Below, piece after piece: positions 16,939-26,600 of a stretch of 64,000 nucleotides of DNA (its first letter is position 1; every line of letters begins with the position of its first letter). The notes beneath the pieces were generated by a model, which had not been told where the DNA came from, searched no databases, and worked only from the letters and a program-made list of their open reading frames with translations. This stretch comes from Bacteroides sp. (GTDB lineage Bacteria > Bacteroidota > Bacteroidia > Bacteroidales > P3): positions 1 to 64,000 of the forward strand of contig JAMPIH010000011.1 in NCBI GenBank assembly GCA_023662825.1, read 5' to 3'. Position numbers and translations under genes: made by a program.

Positions 16939-17514
16939 ATGGCTAAGAAATCACCCACCATCAATGGGGGATCCATGTCCGATATTTCGTTCTTGCTGTT
17001 GACATTCTTCTTGTTGACATCATCTATCAATACGGACTTGGGGATTGCTCGAAAACTGCCGCCTCCCCTGCCGCCCGATGCACCCAAACCCGAAATCCAC
17101 GACCGCAACGTGTTCAAAGTGGCCGTAAACTTCCGGGATGAGCTGCAGGTACAGGGTGCGCGTGTCGAAATCGCCGACCTGCGCGATATGGCGAAAGAGT
17201 TTTTGGCAAACCCGGCTAATGACCCCAAGAAATCGGAAAAGAAAATAGAGGAAATCGAAGGCTTGGGCAATGTTCCCGTTTCGAAAGGCGTTGTTTCGTT
17301 GCGTAACGACCGCGGTACTTCCTACGAGATGTACGTAAAGGTACAGAACGAGCTGACCGCCGCCTTCCACGAACTGAGGGATGAACTGGCCCAGGAAAGA
17401 TTCGGCCACAAATTCGACGACTTGAAGAAAGACGCCCAGATCGAGGCCATCCAGAAAGCGGTTCCTCTTACCATTTCAGAGGCAGAACCCACCAGTGCTG
17501 CCGTAAATAACTAA
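16939..17514 (+). CDS. exbD: ExbD/TolR family biopolymer transport protein (first copy)
   Basis: The 191-residue protein has the ExbD pattern: a short cytoplasmic N-terminus, SMSDISFLLLTFFLLTSS as the single membrane helix with the proton-relay Asp, then a periplasmic domain that begins Pro-rich (KLPPPLPPDAPKPE). Compared with the next copy it has a longer periplasmic part. It follows the small membrane protein by 5 bp and precedes the second copy by 5 bp. Two different ExbD subunits may form a heteromeric stalk. Confidence 0.92.
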   Translation: MAKKSPTINGGSMSDISFLLLTFFLLTSSINTDLGIARKLPPPLPPDAPKPEIHDRNVFKVAVNFRDELQVQGARVEIADLRDMAKEFLANPANDPKKSEKKIEEIEGLGNVPVSKGVVSLRNDRGTSYEMYVKVQNELTAAFHELRDELAQERFGHKFDDLKKDAQIEAIQKAVPLTISEAEPTSAAVNN

Positions 17515-17519
17515 TACCA

Positions 17520-17990
17520 ATGGGAAAGTTCAATAAAAACGCCAAGAAAGGTACGCCGGAGATCAATACCGGAAGTATGAGCGACATCATCTTCATGTTG
17601 TTGTTCTTCTTTATGGTTATCACCACCATGCGTGAAAGCACCTTGTTTGTGCGCATCAACCCGCCTACCGCGACCGAGGTTCAGAAACTCGAAAAGAAGT
17701 CGTTGGTAAGCTTTATCTACATCGGACCTCCCATGGATGCGCAGAAGTTCGGTACTGAACCGCGTATCCAACTCAACGACCAGCTTTCTTCCGTACGCGA
17801 CATCGCCCAGTTTATCGAGGCCGAACGTCAGGCACGCGATGAAGTGGATCGTCCGTTGATGACCACCTCCCTCAAGGCCGACAAAACGGTCAAGATGGGT
17901 ATCATCACCGACGTAAAGCAGGAGCTGCGCAAGATGAACGCCCTGAAGATAAACTACTCCAGCGCCAAGGGTAAGGAAAAGGAAAACTAA
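17520..17990 (+). CDS. exbD: ExbD/TolR family biopolymer transport protein (second copy)
   Basis: A 156-residue ExbD with GSMSDIIFMLLFFFMVITTM as the membrane helix carrying the conserved Asp. The periplasmic part (RESTLFVRINPPTATEV...) ends in a Lys/Glu-rich tail. It is the last gene of the exb operon, and a strong terminator begins 17 bp after its stop. Confidence 0.92.
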   Translation: MGKFNKNAKKGTPEINTGSMSDIIFMLLFFFMVITTMRESTLFVRINPPTATEVQKLEKKSLVSFIYIGPPMDAQKFGTEPRIQLNDQLSSVRDIAQFIEAERQARDEVDRPLMTTSLKADKTVKMGIITDVKQELRKMNALKINYSSAKGKEKEN

Positions 17991-18006
17991 TTTCTCCCTG
18001 GCTGAT

Positions 18007-18043
18007 AAAAAAACGGATTGAGATTCTCTCAATCCGTTTTTTT
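18007..18043 (+). terminator. Terminator of the exb operon
   Basis: A 15-bp stem (18009-18023 with 18027-18041) with a 3-base loop, core ACGGATTGAGA/TCTCAATCCGT, followed by a T-run. This is a textbook intrinsic terminator. Confidence 0.92.
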
Positions 18044-18051
18044 GTGCCCCT

Positions 18052-18151
18052 CCAAGGGATTTTGGGCGGTAATCTGCTTCGTTGGGCAGCTTCGGATAAC
18101 TCGGTCGCGTACCAAAGCCCGCCTTGCATCTCACCATCCAAAATCCCTTGG
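18052..18151. repeat. Perfect 14-bp inverted repeat around a 72-base spacer
   Basis: CCAAGGGATTTTGG (18052-18065) and CCAAAATCCCTTGG (18138-18151) are exact inverted copies. The region between them has no gene. It could be a small non-autonomous element, a transcribed structure, or the trace of an insertion between two transcription units. Confidence 0.6.
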
Positions 18152-18172
18152 CCTCATAGTTCCCCCGCCACA

Positions 18173-18200
18173 CGGTAGTGCAAAGCGACTTGCACTACCG
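18173..18200. repeat. Perfect 11-bp hairpin
   Basis: CGGTAGTGCAA (18173-18183) and TTGCACTACCG (18190-18200) pair exactly with a 6-base loop. There is no T-run on either side, so it is not an obvious terminator. Confidence 0.55.
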
Positions 18201-18237
18201 CCGAAAGCTCCGACTGCAGTTCAGGGAAAAAGCATAC

Positions 18238-18269
18238 AAAAAAAGAGAGCCACTTACCCAGCGGCTCTC
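18238..18269 (-). terminator. Terminator of rpmB
   Basis: Read leftward, GAGAGCC and GGCTCTC form a 7-bp stem followed by a run of seven T. It lies about 60 bp after the rpmB stop. Confidence 0.8.
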
Positions 18270-18330
18270 CAATTATGAAATCAACAAACACAGCTTGGCA
18301 ACCTTCGTGCCAAACAAATCCAGGATAGGA

Positions 18331-18570
18331 TTACAAACGAATCAAGCCGTTGGCTTCGGCTTCCAGCAAGCAGGCCATGATGCCTTTCTTGTTGATGTTC
18401 TTGATGCCCTTGGCCGAAACACGCAAGGTAATCCAGGCGTCTTCTTCGGGAACATAGAACTTCTTGGTCTGCAAATTGGGGTAAAATTTGCGACGGGTCT
18501 TGATGTTGGAGTGGGAAACGTGGTTTCCGCTAATCACCTTCTTTCCGGTTATTTCACAAACTCTCGACAT
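18331..18570 (-). CDS. rpmB: 50S ribosomal protein L28
   Basis: The 79-residue protein starts MSRVCEITGKKVISGNHVSH, continues with RRKFYPNLQTKKFYVPEED, and ends NINKKGIMACLLEAEANGL: a clear bacterial L28. The frame stays open upstream to 18711, but homology begins at the ATG at 18570. In many Bacteroidota rpmB is followed by rpmG and a DUF4295 gene; here it stands alone with its own terminator. Confidence 0.95.
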   Translation of the reverse strand: MSRVCEITGKKVISGNHVSHSNIKTRRKFYPNLQTKKFYVPEEDAWITLRVSAKGIKNINKKGIMACLLEAEANGLIRL

Positions 18571-18716
18571 GACTGTAATGTTTTTTAATTGCGCGGCCTT
18601 AACAATGGCCGCGCCGCGACCAACCGCCAAAATGGAGTGCAAAGGTCGTATTTTTTTTTCTAACAAACAAGTTTCCTTTTTAAAATTTGTTTCTCGCACA
18701 ACTCGCTGCAATATCG

Positions 18717-18724
18717 TACCTTTG
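18717..18724 (+). promoter_or_regulatory. -7 element of purE
   Basis: TACCTTTG matches TAnnTTTG 18 bp before the purE ATG at 18743, and supports that start over in-frame upstream ATGs. Confidence 0.55.
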
Positions 18725-18742
18725 GCATCTCAAACAAAACCT

Positions 18743-19285
18743 ATGGAAAAGCAACATCCGGCTACCGACCATCCCTTGGTAAGCCTTATCATGGGCAGCA
18801 CCTCCGACTACCCGATTATGGAAGCTGCCGCCAAATTCCTGAACGAACAGCAGGTTCCGTTCGAAATCCTCGCCTTCTCGGCACACAGAACGCCGATGGA
18901 AGTGATCGAGTTCGCCCAGAACGCCGAACAAAGAGGCGTGCGGGTCATCATCGCGGCCGCGGGCATGGCGGCCCACCTGCCGGGCGTGATCGCCGCCCTG
19001 ACCCCCCTGCCCGTTATCGGGGTGCCCATCAAGTCGAGCATCGAGGGCATCGACGCCGCCTTCGCCATCCTGCAGATGCCTCCCGGCATTCCGGTGGCCA
19101 CCGTGGCCATCAACGGAGCGCTGAACGCCGCCATCCTGGCCCTGCAGATCCTCTCGGTCGGTACCGATGACACGGCGGTATATTACCGAACCAAAGTGAT
19201 GGCGCACAAAAAGAGCCTGAAAGAAAAAATCAAGAAGGCGAACGAAGACCTCAAGAATATGGACTTCGAATACCGGATTAAATAA
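18743..19285 (+). CDS. purE: 5-(carboxyamino)imidazole ribonucleotide mutase
   Basis: Class I PurE converts N5-CAIR to CAIR in purine synthesis. The motif GSTSDYPIMEAAAKFL (about 17-32), LAFSAHRTPMEV and AAAGMAAHLPGVIAALT identify it. From the ATG at 18743 the protein has 180 residues, the expected size with a slightly long lysine-rich tail. Upstream in-frame ATGs lie before the promoter and were rejected. Single gene with its own terminator. Confidence 0.95.
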   Translation: MEKQHPATDHPLVSLIMGSTSDYPIMEAAAKFLNEQQVPFEILAFSAHRTPMEVIEFAQNAEQRGVRVIIAAAGMAAHLPGVIAALTPLPVIGVPIKSSIEGIDAAFAILQMPPGIPVATVAINGALNAAILALQILSVGTDDTAVYYRTKVMAHKKSLKEKIKKANEDLKNMDFEYRIK

Positions 19286-19296
19286 ATTCCTTTCTC

Positions 19297-19332
19297 AAAA
19301 CGCCCTTGCAAATATCTGCAAGGGCGTTTTTC
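19297..19332 (+). terminator. Terminator after purE
   Basis: AAAACGCCCTTGCA and TGCAAGGGCGTTTTT form a 14-bp stem with a 6-base loop and T-tail. Confidence 0.9.
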
Positions 19333-19430
19333 TTGTCATTCAAGCACAAAAAGGACTTCCGCACTTCGATAAAAACGCGGTTCTTGGATTCTATAAGTAA
19401 CCCGTGCTGCCATTCAGACGGGTTCACACC

Positions 19431-20279
19431 ATGCGATTGCGTTTTATACTGCTTCTTGCCTGCGCAGGCCTGCCATTGCCGCTTCCGGCGCAGGACGACT
19501 GCCTGCTGCCATTCTCCCTGCAAGCCTCGTTGGGCAAGTCCCCGCCCCATTCGGCCCTTTCGGGCATCTATCCCGCCCTCGGAAGCATGTATCCGCAGCA
19601 AACCCCGCAGCTTGCCTACGGCGCTTACTGCCGTTCAGCCTTCATCAAGGAAAACGGACATTCCGGCCTGTCGGTGCAGGCCGGAAATAACAAGGACTGC
19701 TGGAACCTGCTGTACGATTACCACGGCTATCGGGTGCTGCACCGCCAGCAAATCGGGCTCTCTTACGGCCGGAACCTGCTGTCGGGCTTGGGAATAGGTT
19801 TGTTTTCGGCACTGCGCCTAAGCAATCCCATCGAAGACCGCAAGGCGGAGATGCTGCTGGACATCGGGCTTTCAGCGGCTTTCAAACGGGGTATCTGGGC
19901 GGTGGCCTTCGACGCCCGGCAAAGCGTTCCGCTGCGTTCCCATCTTAAAAAGGAATGGAACCACGCGCTGTGCCTGCGCGTGGGAGCGGGCTGCAACATC
20001 TACAGGAACCTGCACATCGGACTGGACATCTACAAAGACCTGCGCTACCCCCTGCAGGGCGGGCTCAGCTTCGCCTATGCCATCGAGACGCCCCGCAGCC
20101 GCGAACAACGCTTTATCGTGTATGCCCAGGCGCGCGTGAATCCCGCCGCCTACAAACTCGGGCTGGCCTATACGGGCAGGCGCGTGCAGGCCGGCATCAG
20201 CGCCTCCTATCAGAATCCGGTGGGCTTCGAGACCTGCGTGGAAATTACGGTCCATCACCTTTTCGCGCCAAAATCCTGA
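19431..20279 (+). CDS. Probable outer-membrane beta-barrel protein, unknown function
   Basis: The 282-residue product begins with a signal peptide (MRLRFILLLACAGLPLPLPA). Its body alternates short hydrophobic and polar residues with many Gly, Tyr and Arg, and repeated patterns such as LSYGRNLLSGLGIGLFSAL and YKLGLAYTGRRVQAGIS, as in barrels; the layout recalls PorP/SprF-like proteins, without proof. ATG 19431 is chosen because it begins directly at the signal peptide. The next gene starts 3 bp after the stop, so the two form a pair. Confidence 0.65.
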   Translation: MRLRFILLLACAGLPLPLPAQDDCLLPFSLQASLGKSPPHSALSGIYPALGSMYPQQTPQLAYGAYCRSAFIKENGHSGLSVQAGNNKDCWNLLYDYHGYRVLHRQQIGLSYGRNLLSGLGIGLFSALRLSNPIEDRKAEMLLDIGLSAAFKRGIWAVAFDARQSVPLRSHLKKEWNHALCLRVGAGCNIYRNLHIGLDIYKDLRYPLQGGLSFAYAIETPRSREQRFIVYAQARVNPAAYKLGLAYTGRRVQAGISASYQNPVGFETCVEITVHHLFAPKS

Positions 20280-20282
20280 GCC

Positions 20283-22286
20283 ATGTCCGGTCTTTTGCTT
20301 ATCGCCGCCGCTTTCCTATCGGTGAACGCCCCGCCCGACAGCCTGGGCGCGATGCCGGAAAACGCCGTCCTGCTACAGCAGGAAGACTATCTGGAGGAAC
20401 TCCTGGAAAACGAACCCGAAGAATATGAGGAACGTCTGGCCGAAATCCAGCAATACGCCGACCAGCCGCTGAACCTCAACACCGCCACCGAAGACGAACT
20501 GCAGAAGCTCGGCATACTGGACGCCTGGCAGATCAAGGCTCTGCTGTACTACCGCAACAGCTACGGCAATATCGTGCGCATGGAGGAACTGTGCGAGAAC
20601 GTGGATGGCTTCGACCGGCAGACGCTGAACCGCCTCTTGCCGTTCGTCTGCCTCGAAAACAGCGGCAATCCGCCTTTGCCGCCCTTCCGGCAAGTAATCG
20701 GCAAGGGCAAGCACCAGCTGACGGCGCGTTACGGCAGGGTGCTTGCAAAAAGCAAGGCCTTTGCCGACGGCAAATACGCCGGTACACCAGACAGCTATTA
20801 CCTGCGCTACACCTTCAACTACAAGAACCGCATCCAATGGGGATTCGCCGCCAGACAGGGCGCAGGCGAGGCCTTTACCCGGCAGGGCTTCGACTTCTAT
20901 TCGGGCTATCTGGCACTGAAATCTTTCGGAATTGTAAAGAACCTTACCGTAGGCACCTACAAGGCGAATTTCGGCTACGGCCTCAACATACATTCGCCCG
21001 CCGGATTTTTCGGCGGACTGCAGGCCGAGCTGCTTTGCGGCAACGGAAAAGGATTCCGCCCCTACGCCTCCGGCGCCGAATACGGATACCTGCAAGGGGC
21101 GGCCCTGCAACTGGCGCTGCCCAAGACCTGGCAGGCGGGGCTGTTCTATTCCATTGCCCGGCACGACGCGGGGCTGCAAACGGATTCAGCAAGCGGCAAG
21201 GCCGATTTCTGGGACTGCATCCAGTCGTTTCCCGAAACCGGATATCACCGCACCCAGACCGAGATATTGAACCGAAAGCGCGTGCCGATGCAGGTTTTCG
21301 GTCTGTCGGTGGAGAAAGACATCGCCTCCGCACGCATCGGCATGATGGCTTCCGGCTATCTGCTGGGCGGCATCTATACGCCCGAACTCCGCAGGGAAAC
21401 GCTGGCCGGAAAGAATCTTTCGGAGGTGAAGCCCGCACGGGGCGCCAATCTCTCGGTCTATTACCGCTACCTGCTGCACCGTTTCCATTTTTACGGGGAA
21501 GCCGCCCTCTCGCACAGCCTGCAAGGGGCGTTGCTGCAAGGCATACAGTTCAAGCCCGCCGAAACCTTTGCCCTGGCCGTCCAATACACCTGGCAGAGCG
21601 CCGGATACCACGCCCCCTATGCCACCGTGGGCAACAGGCGCCCGCCCCGCCCAAGCGTTCCGGGCAAGGAAAAGCATCTGTTTTCCTATCAGGGCAAGGT
21701 GTCGCTGCCCGCAAACCTCCGCCTGGAGTTCTCAGGTTCGGAGCGCGTGGAGAAGAAGGATGCCGGCATGCCGGTGCATTCGGAGGTCTTTACGGGCTCG
21801 CTCTATTACGAACCGAGGCGGTTCACGGCCTGCCTGCGCTTCCGGCTGGACAACAACAAGACCCGGAAAGGAAATTCCATACGCCTGAACGCCGCCTACC
21901 GGGCTCCCAACGGATTTTTCGGCGAAAGCCGGCTGGAAATGCGCGATTTAGGCAAGGGCGTGCTGCTGATGCAGGACGCAGGGTATCAGACGGACAAGGG
22001 CGGTTTGCGGATCCGCCTGCGCGTGGCCTTGTTCCACACCGAGGGCTACGGCCACCGCATCTACGCCTACGAGCCGGACGTGCGCTATTCGGCCTCCGCC
22101 CCTGCGCTCTACGGCAAGGGCATGCGGTTATTCATCCTGTTAAGCAAATCCTTCGGCAAGTTCACCGCCGAAATCAAATACGTCCACACACTGATGGACG
22201 GCGTGCAAGCCATCGGCAGCGGCGACAACCAGATACAAGGCTTCCTGAAACCCGAAATCAAGGTACAGCTGCATTTGCGGCTTTAG
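20283..22286 (+). CDS. Helix-hairpin-helix plus outer-membrane barrel protein
   Basis: The 667-residue protein has a signal-like start, an acidic segment (about 30-60), then ComEA-like helix-hairpin-helix repeats: PLNLNTATEDELQKLGILDA at about 59-78 and MEELCENVDGFDRQTLNRLL further on. From about 140 to the end it is rich in aromatic, Arg and Gly residues in strand-like patterns, typical of a barrel. Similar HhH-barrel proteins are widespread in Bacteroidota with no settled function; DNA contact at the cell envelope is an untested idea. Coupled to the upstream barrel gene (3-bp gap). Confidence 0.75.
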   Translation: MSGLLLIAAAFLSVNAPPDSLGAMPENAVLLQQEDYLEELLENEPEEYEERLAEIQQYADQPLNLNTATEDELQKLGILDAWQIKALLYYRNSYGNIVRMEELCENVDGFDRQTLNRLLPFVCLENSGNPPLPPFRQVIGKGKHQLTARYGRVLAKSKAFADGKYAGTPDSYYLRYTFNYKNRIQWGFAARQGAGEAFTRQGFDFYSGYLALKSFGIVKNLTVGTYKANFGYGLNIHSPAGFFGGLQAELLCGNGKGFRPYASGAEYGYLQGAALQLALPKTWQAGLFYSIARHDAGLQTDSASGKADFWDCIQSFPETGYHRTQTEILNRKRVPMQVFGLSVEKDIASARIGMMASGYLLGGIYTPELRRETLAGKNLSEVKPARGANLSVYYRYLLHRFHFYGEAALSHSLQGALLQGIQFKPAETFALAVQYTWQSAGYHAPYATVGNRRPPRPSVPGKEKHLFSYQGKVSLPANLRLEFSGSERVEKKDAGMPVHSEVFTGSLYYEPRRFTACLRFRLDNNKTRKGNSIRLNAAYRAPNGFFGESRLEMRDLGKGVLLMQDAGYQTDKGGLRIRLRVALFHTEGYGHRIYAYEPDVRYSASAPALYGKGMRLFILLSKSFGKFTAEIKYVHTLMDGVQAIGSGDNQIQGFLKPEIKVQLHLRL

Positions 22287-22351
22287 AAGGCCGTTTCACG
22301 CCCCATATGGATTTTTTACTTACTTTTACGATTCTATAGCCCATCCGGAAG

Positions 22352-22371
22352 CCGATGTTCCATCGGTTTTT
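22352..22371 (+). terminator. Short terminator after the HhH-barrel gene
   Basis: CCGATG and CATCGG form a 6-bp stem with a 3-base loop followed by TTTTT. Confidence 0.5.
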
Positions 22372-22416
22372 CTGCCATTCCGTCCGGTCAAGAGCGGAAA
22401 ATACCGGATTAAACCC

Positions 22417-23688
22417 ATGCAGATGCGTTTCAATACCGAGAAGATAATCCAAGACAGCAAACGACTGTTGTTGAAGAAAGCCGAGAAGTACAAGACCCTT
22501 CCGTCCAATACCGCCCGTCGGATCCGACAGGTCACTTTCCGTCAATGGCTCATATCGCTGCTCGTGGCGGCAGGCATCATCGTGACACTGTATCTCCTGT
22601 TCCGCAAGCGCCCCGAACCGGCGCCCCTGCCCACCGTGGCCGTGAAACCTGTGGAGATAAAGGACATGGAGGTTTACGGCGAATACGTGGGGCGGATCCG
22701 CGCCCAGCAGTTCGTGGAAATACGGGCGCGCGTGGAAGGCTACTTGGAGAAGATGCTGTTCGATGAAGGCACCTATATCCAGAAGAACCAGCTACTCTTC
22801 GTCATCGACCCCAACCTGTACCGAGCGCGCGTGGAAAAGGCCAAGGCCTCGCTCAACAAGAACAAGGCGCTGGAACAGAAAGCCGAACGCGACCTTGACC
22901 GTATCCGCCCCCTCTACGAACAGAACGCCGCCAGCCAGTTGGACCTGGACAACGCCATCGCCGCCTACGAAAGCTCCAAGGCCGAGGTGGAAATGAGCAA
23001 GGCCGACCTGATCCAGGCCGAGATGGCCCTGGGCTATACCTCGGTGCGCTCGCCCATCGCCGGCTATATCAGCGAGAGGAACGTGGACATAGGCACTTTG
23101 GTGGGACCCGGCGGCAAATCGCTGCTGGCCACCGTGGTGAAGAGCGACACCATTCTGGTTGATTTCAGCATGACGGGACTCGACTACCTGCGCAGCAAGG
23201 AAAGGAACGTGAACCTTGGCCGGCGGGTGGAGGAACGAAAGTGGAACCCCTACATCACCATCACCCTGCCCGACAACTCCGTGTATCCCTACAGCGGCCT
23301 GGTGGATTTCGCCGACCCGCAGGTGGATCCCAAGACAGGCACCTTTACCGTACGTGCGGCCATTCCCAATCCCGACCATATCCTGCTGCCCGGCCAGACC
23401 ACCCGCGTAAGGCTGTTGCTCGACGTGCGCGAAAACGCCATGGTGGTGCCGCAGAAAGCCCTGATCATCGAGAAGGGCGGCGCATATATCTTTGTGGTGC
23501 GTCCCGACAGCGTATGCGAGAAACGCTTTATTGAGATCGGCCCCGAAATCGGCAATTCCATTATCGTGGAACGCGGCATCGCGCCCACCGAGAATATCGT
23601 TACGGAAGGCTACCACAAGCTTACGCACGGCATCCGGGTAAAAATCGTTTCACCGGAAGAGGAATCTTCCCAAAACGGAAAGAACTGA
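22417..23688 (+). CDS. RND efflux pump periplasmic adaptor (membrane fusion protein)
   Basis: This adaptor links an RND pump to an outer-membrane channel. After about 43 residues predicted to be cytoplasmic and rich in Lys and Arg, a membrane anchor follows (WLISLLVAAGIIVTLYLLF). Then come the biotinyl-lipoyl halves (GRIRAQQFVEIRARVEGYLE; TSVRSPIAGYISERNVDIGT), a coiled hairpin between them, and beta-barrel and proximal domains. Many relatives are lipoproteins; this one has an uncleaved helix and a long N-terminal tail. It begins a three-gene operon, 3 bp before the pump gene. Confidence 0.92.
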   Translation: MQMRFNTEKIIQDSKRLLLKKAEKYKTLPSNTARRIRQVTFRQWLISLLVAAGIIVTLYLLFRKRPEPAPLPTVAVKPVEIKDMEVYGEYVGRIRAQQFVEIRARVEGYLEKMLFDEGTYIQKNQLLFVIDPNLYRARVEKAKASLNKNKALEQKAERDLDRIRPLYEQNAASQLDLDNAIAAYESSKAEVEMSKADLIQAEMALGYTSVRSPIAGYISERNVDIGTLVGPGGKSLLATVVKSDTILVDFSMTGLDYLRSKERNVNLGRRVEERKWNPYITITLPDNSVYPYSGLVDFADPQVDPKTGTFTVRAAIPNPDHILLPGQTTRVRLLLDVRENAMVVPQKALIIEKGGAYIFVVRPDSVCEKRFIEIGPEIGNSIIVERGIAPTENIVTEGYHKLTHGIRVKIVSPEEESSQNGKN

Positions 23689-23691
23689 CCC

Positions 23692-26600
23692 ATGAAGACA
23701 GACTTCTTTATCGACCGGCCTGTCTTCTCGATGGTCATCTCCATACTCATCGTGATCGTGGGCGTTATCGGGCTCACGTTGCTGCCCATCGAGCAATACC
23801 CCAAGATCGTGCCGCCCACGGTGCGCGTGTCGGCTTCCTATCCGGGCGCCGATGCCCAGACCGTCACCCAGGCGGTGGCCACCGCCATCGAGCAACAGCT
23901 CAACGGAACGCCCGGCATGCTCTACATGGAATCAACCAGCAGCAATTCGGGCAGCTTCAACGCCGTGATCACCTTCGACATCAACACCGACCCCGACCTG
24001 GCGGCCGTGGAGATACAGAATAGGGTCAAGCTGGCCGAGTCCCGCCTGCCGGCCGAAGTGGTCACCAACGGGCTTTCGGTGGAGAAAGAGGCCTCGAGCA
24101 AGCTCATGACCGTGACCCTGCTTTCGAGCGACCCCAAGTTCGACGAAATCTACCTGAGCAACTTCGCCACGCTCAACGTATTGGACATGCTGCGCCGCGT
24201 GCCGGGAGTGGGGCGGGTCTCCAACGTGGGCAGCCGCTACTACGCCATGAAGATATGGGTGCAGCCCGACAAGCTGGCCAATTTCGGGCTCACCGCCAAA
24301 GACATACAGGCCGCCATCCGAGACCAGAACCGCGAGTCGGCCGCCGGCATGCTGGGACAGGCGCCCGTGGAGAACATCGACATCTCCATCCCCATCATCG
24401 CCCAAGGCAGGCTTTCCACCGTGGAGGAATTCGAGGATATCGTGGTGCGGGCGCAGGCCGACGGGGGCATCATCCGCCTCAAGGACGTGGCGCGCGTATC
24501 GCTCGAAGCCTCGGTATACACAACCGAGAGCGGCATCAACGGGGGCAATGCCGCCGTGCTCAACATCAGCACCCTGCCCGGCGCCAACGCCATGGAAGTG
24601 GCCAAGTCGGTGCGCAAGGAAATGGAGGAAATCAGCCGGAGCTTCCCCGAAGGCATCACCTACAGCGTTCCCTTCGACACCACCGTCTATATCGCCGACT
24701 CGATCCATCAGGTGTTCAGAACGCTTTTCGAGGCTTTGTTCCTGGTGATTCTGGTCGTGTTCCTCTCCCTGCAGAACTGGCGCGCCACCCTCATTCCCAT
24801 CGTGGCCGTACCCATCTCGCTGATCGGAACCTTCGGCGTGATGCTCATCTTCGGCTATTCGCTCAACACCATGACCCTGCTGGGGCTTATCCTGGCCATC
24901 GGCATCGTGGTGGACGACGCCATCGTGGTGGTCGAAAACGTGGACCGGGTGATGCACGAAGAAGGCCTTTCGCCCTACGAGGCCACCAAGAAAGCCATGA
25001 AGGGATTGAGCGGGGCGCTGATCGCCATGTCGCTGGTGCTTTGCGCGGTGTTCGTGCCCGTGAGTTTCCTCAGCGGCATCACCGGCCAACTCTACCGCCA
25101 GTTCACCGTAACCATCTCGGTGTCGGTAATCATCTCCACCATCGTGGCGCTGACCCTGAGCCCCGTCATGTGCTCGCTCTTCCTCAAGCCCTCCGATCCG
25201 AACAGGCGCAAGCCCTGGCTGTTCCGCAAGATAAACCGCTGGCTGGACGGCGGCGCCCGCTCCTACCAAAAGGGCATTTCCTACACCATCGCCCACTCCC
25301 GCCGCTTCCTGTGCCTGTTCGTGCTGGTGCTGGCGGGCATCTGGATCATGCACCGGCTGGCCCCCACCAGTTTTATGTCGAAAGAAGATCAGGGCTATTT
25401 CACGGTGGAACTCGAACTGCCCGAAGGCGCCACCATCGAGCGCACCCGCAGGGTGACCGACCGGGCGGTGGCCTACCTGATGGAGCATCCCGACATCGAA
25501 TACGTGCTCAACGTCACCGGCTCCAGTCCGCGCATCGGCACCAGCCAGTCGCGAAGTCAGCTCACGGTGATCCTCAAGCCGTGGAAGTCGCGGCGGGAAT
25601 CTTCCATCGAGAAGACCATGGAGCAGGTACGGGAACATCTGAGCCAATATCCCGAAAGCAAGGTGTATCTGAGCAGTCCGCCCATCATTCCCGGACTGGG
25701 TTCGTCGGGCGGCGTGGAAATGGTGCTGGAAGCCCGGGGAAGCACCTCCTACGAACAGTTGAAGGAAGCGGTCGATACCCTGCTGATTCTTGCCGCGCAA
25801 CGCAAGGAGGTGGGCAGCGTGTCGTCGTCGATGCAGAATTCCATCCCGCAGCTTTTCTTCGATGTGGACAGGGACCGTGCCAAACTGCTGGGCGTGCCGG
25901 TGGCCGACATCTTCTCCACGCTCAAGACCTTTACCGGCTCGGCCTACATCAACGACTTCAACCTCTTTAACCGCATCTACCGCGTGGACATGCAGGCGGA
26001 GGCGCCCTACCGCATGCACCGAGACAACCTGAACCTTTTCTTCGTGAAAGGCTCGTCGGGCGCGATGATTCCCGTGTCTAACCTCGGCACTTCCTATTAT
26101 ACGGCAGGGCCCGGCTCGCTTACGCGCTTCAACATGTTCACCTCCGTTACCGTGCAGGCCGAGGCCGCACAGGGCTACAGCAGCGGACAGGTTATGAGAA
26201 CCATGCAGGAACTGGTGAAACAGTACCTGCCCGAAGGCGTGGGCGTGGAATGGAAAGGGCTCTCCTATCAGGAAAACCACGCCGGAGGCAAGACCGGTTT
26301 TGTCTTGGCATTGGCCTTCCTGTTCGTGTTCCTGTTTCTGGCAGCGCAGTACGAAAGCTGGTCGGTACCCGTGGCGGTGCTGCTCTCGCTGCCCATCGGG
26401 GTGTTCGGCGCCTACGCCGGCATCACGCTCTGCCGTATGGAGAACAACGTCTATTTTCAAATCGGATTGGTGATGCTGATCGGCCTGGTAGCCAAGAACG
26501 CGATCCTAATCGTGGAATTCGCCAAGGTGGAAGTGGGAAAGGGGCTTGACCTCGTTTCCGCCGCCCTCAAGGCCGCCAAACTCCGCTTCCGCCCCATCCT

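Noticed and set aside
18488-18742. Upstream start for purE
   Set aside because: The extension crosses rpmB and the purE promoter; homology starts at 18743.
23932-26460. An 842-codon leftward open frame inside the RND pump gene
   Set aside because: It is antisense to a certain AcrB-like gene and has the His/Gly/Val-rich composition of a shadow frame.
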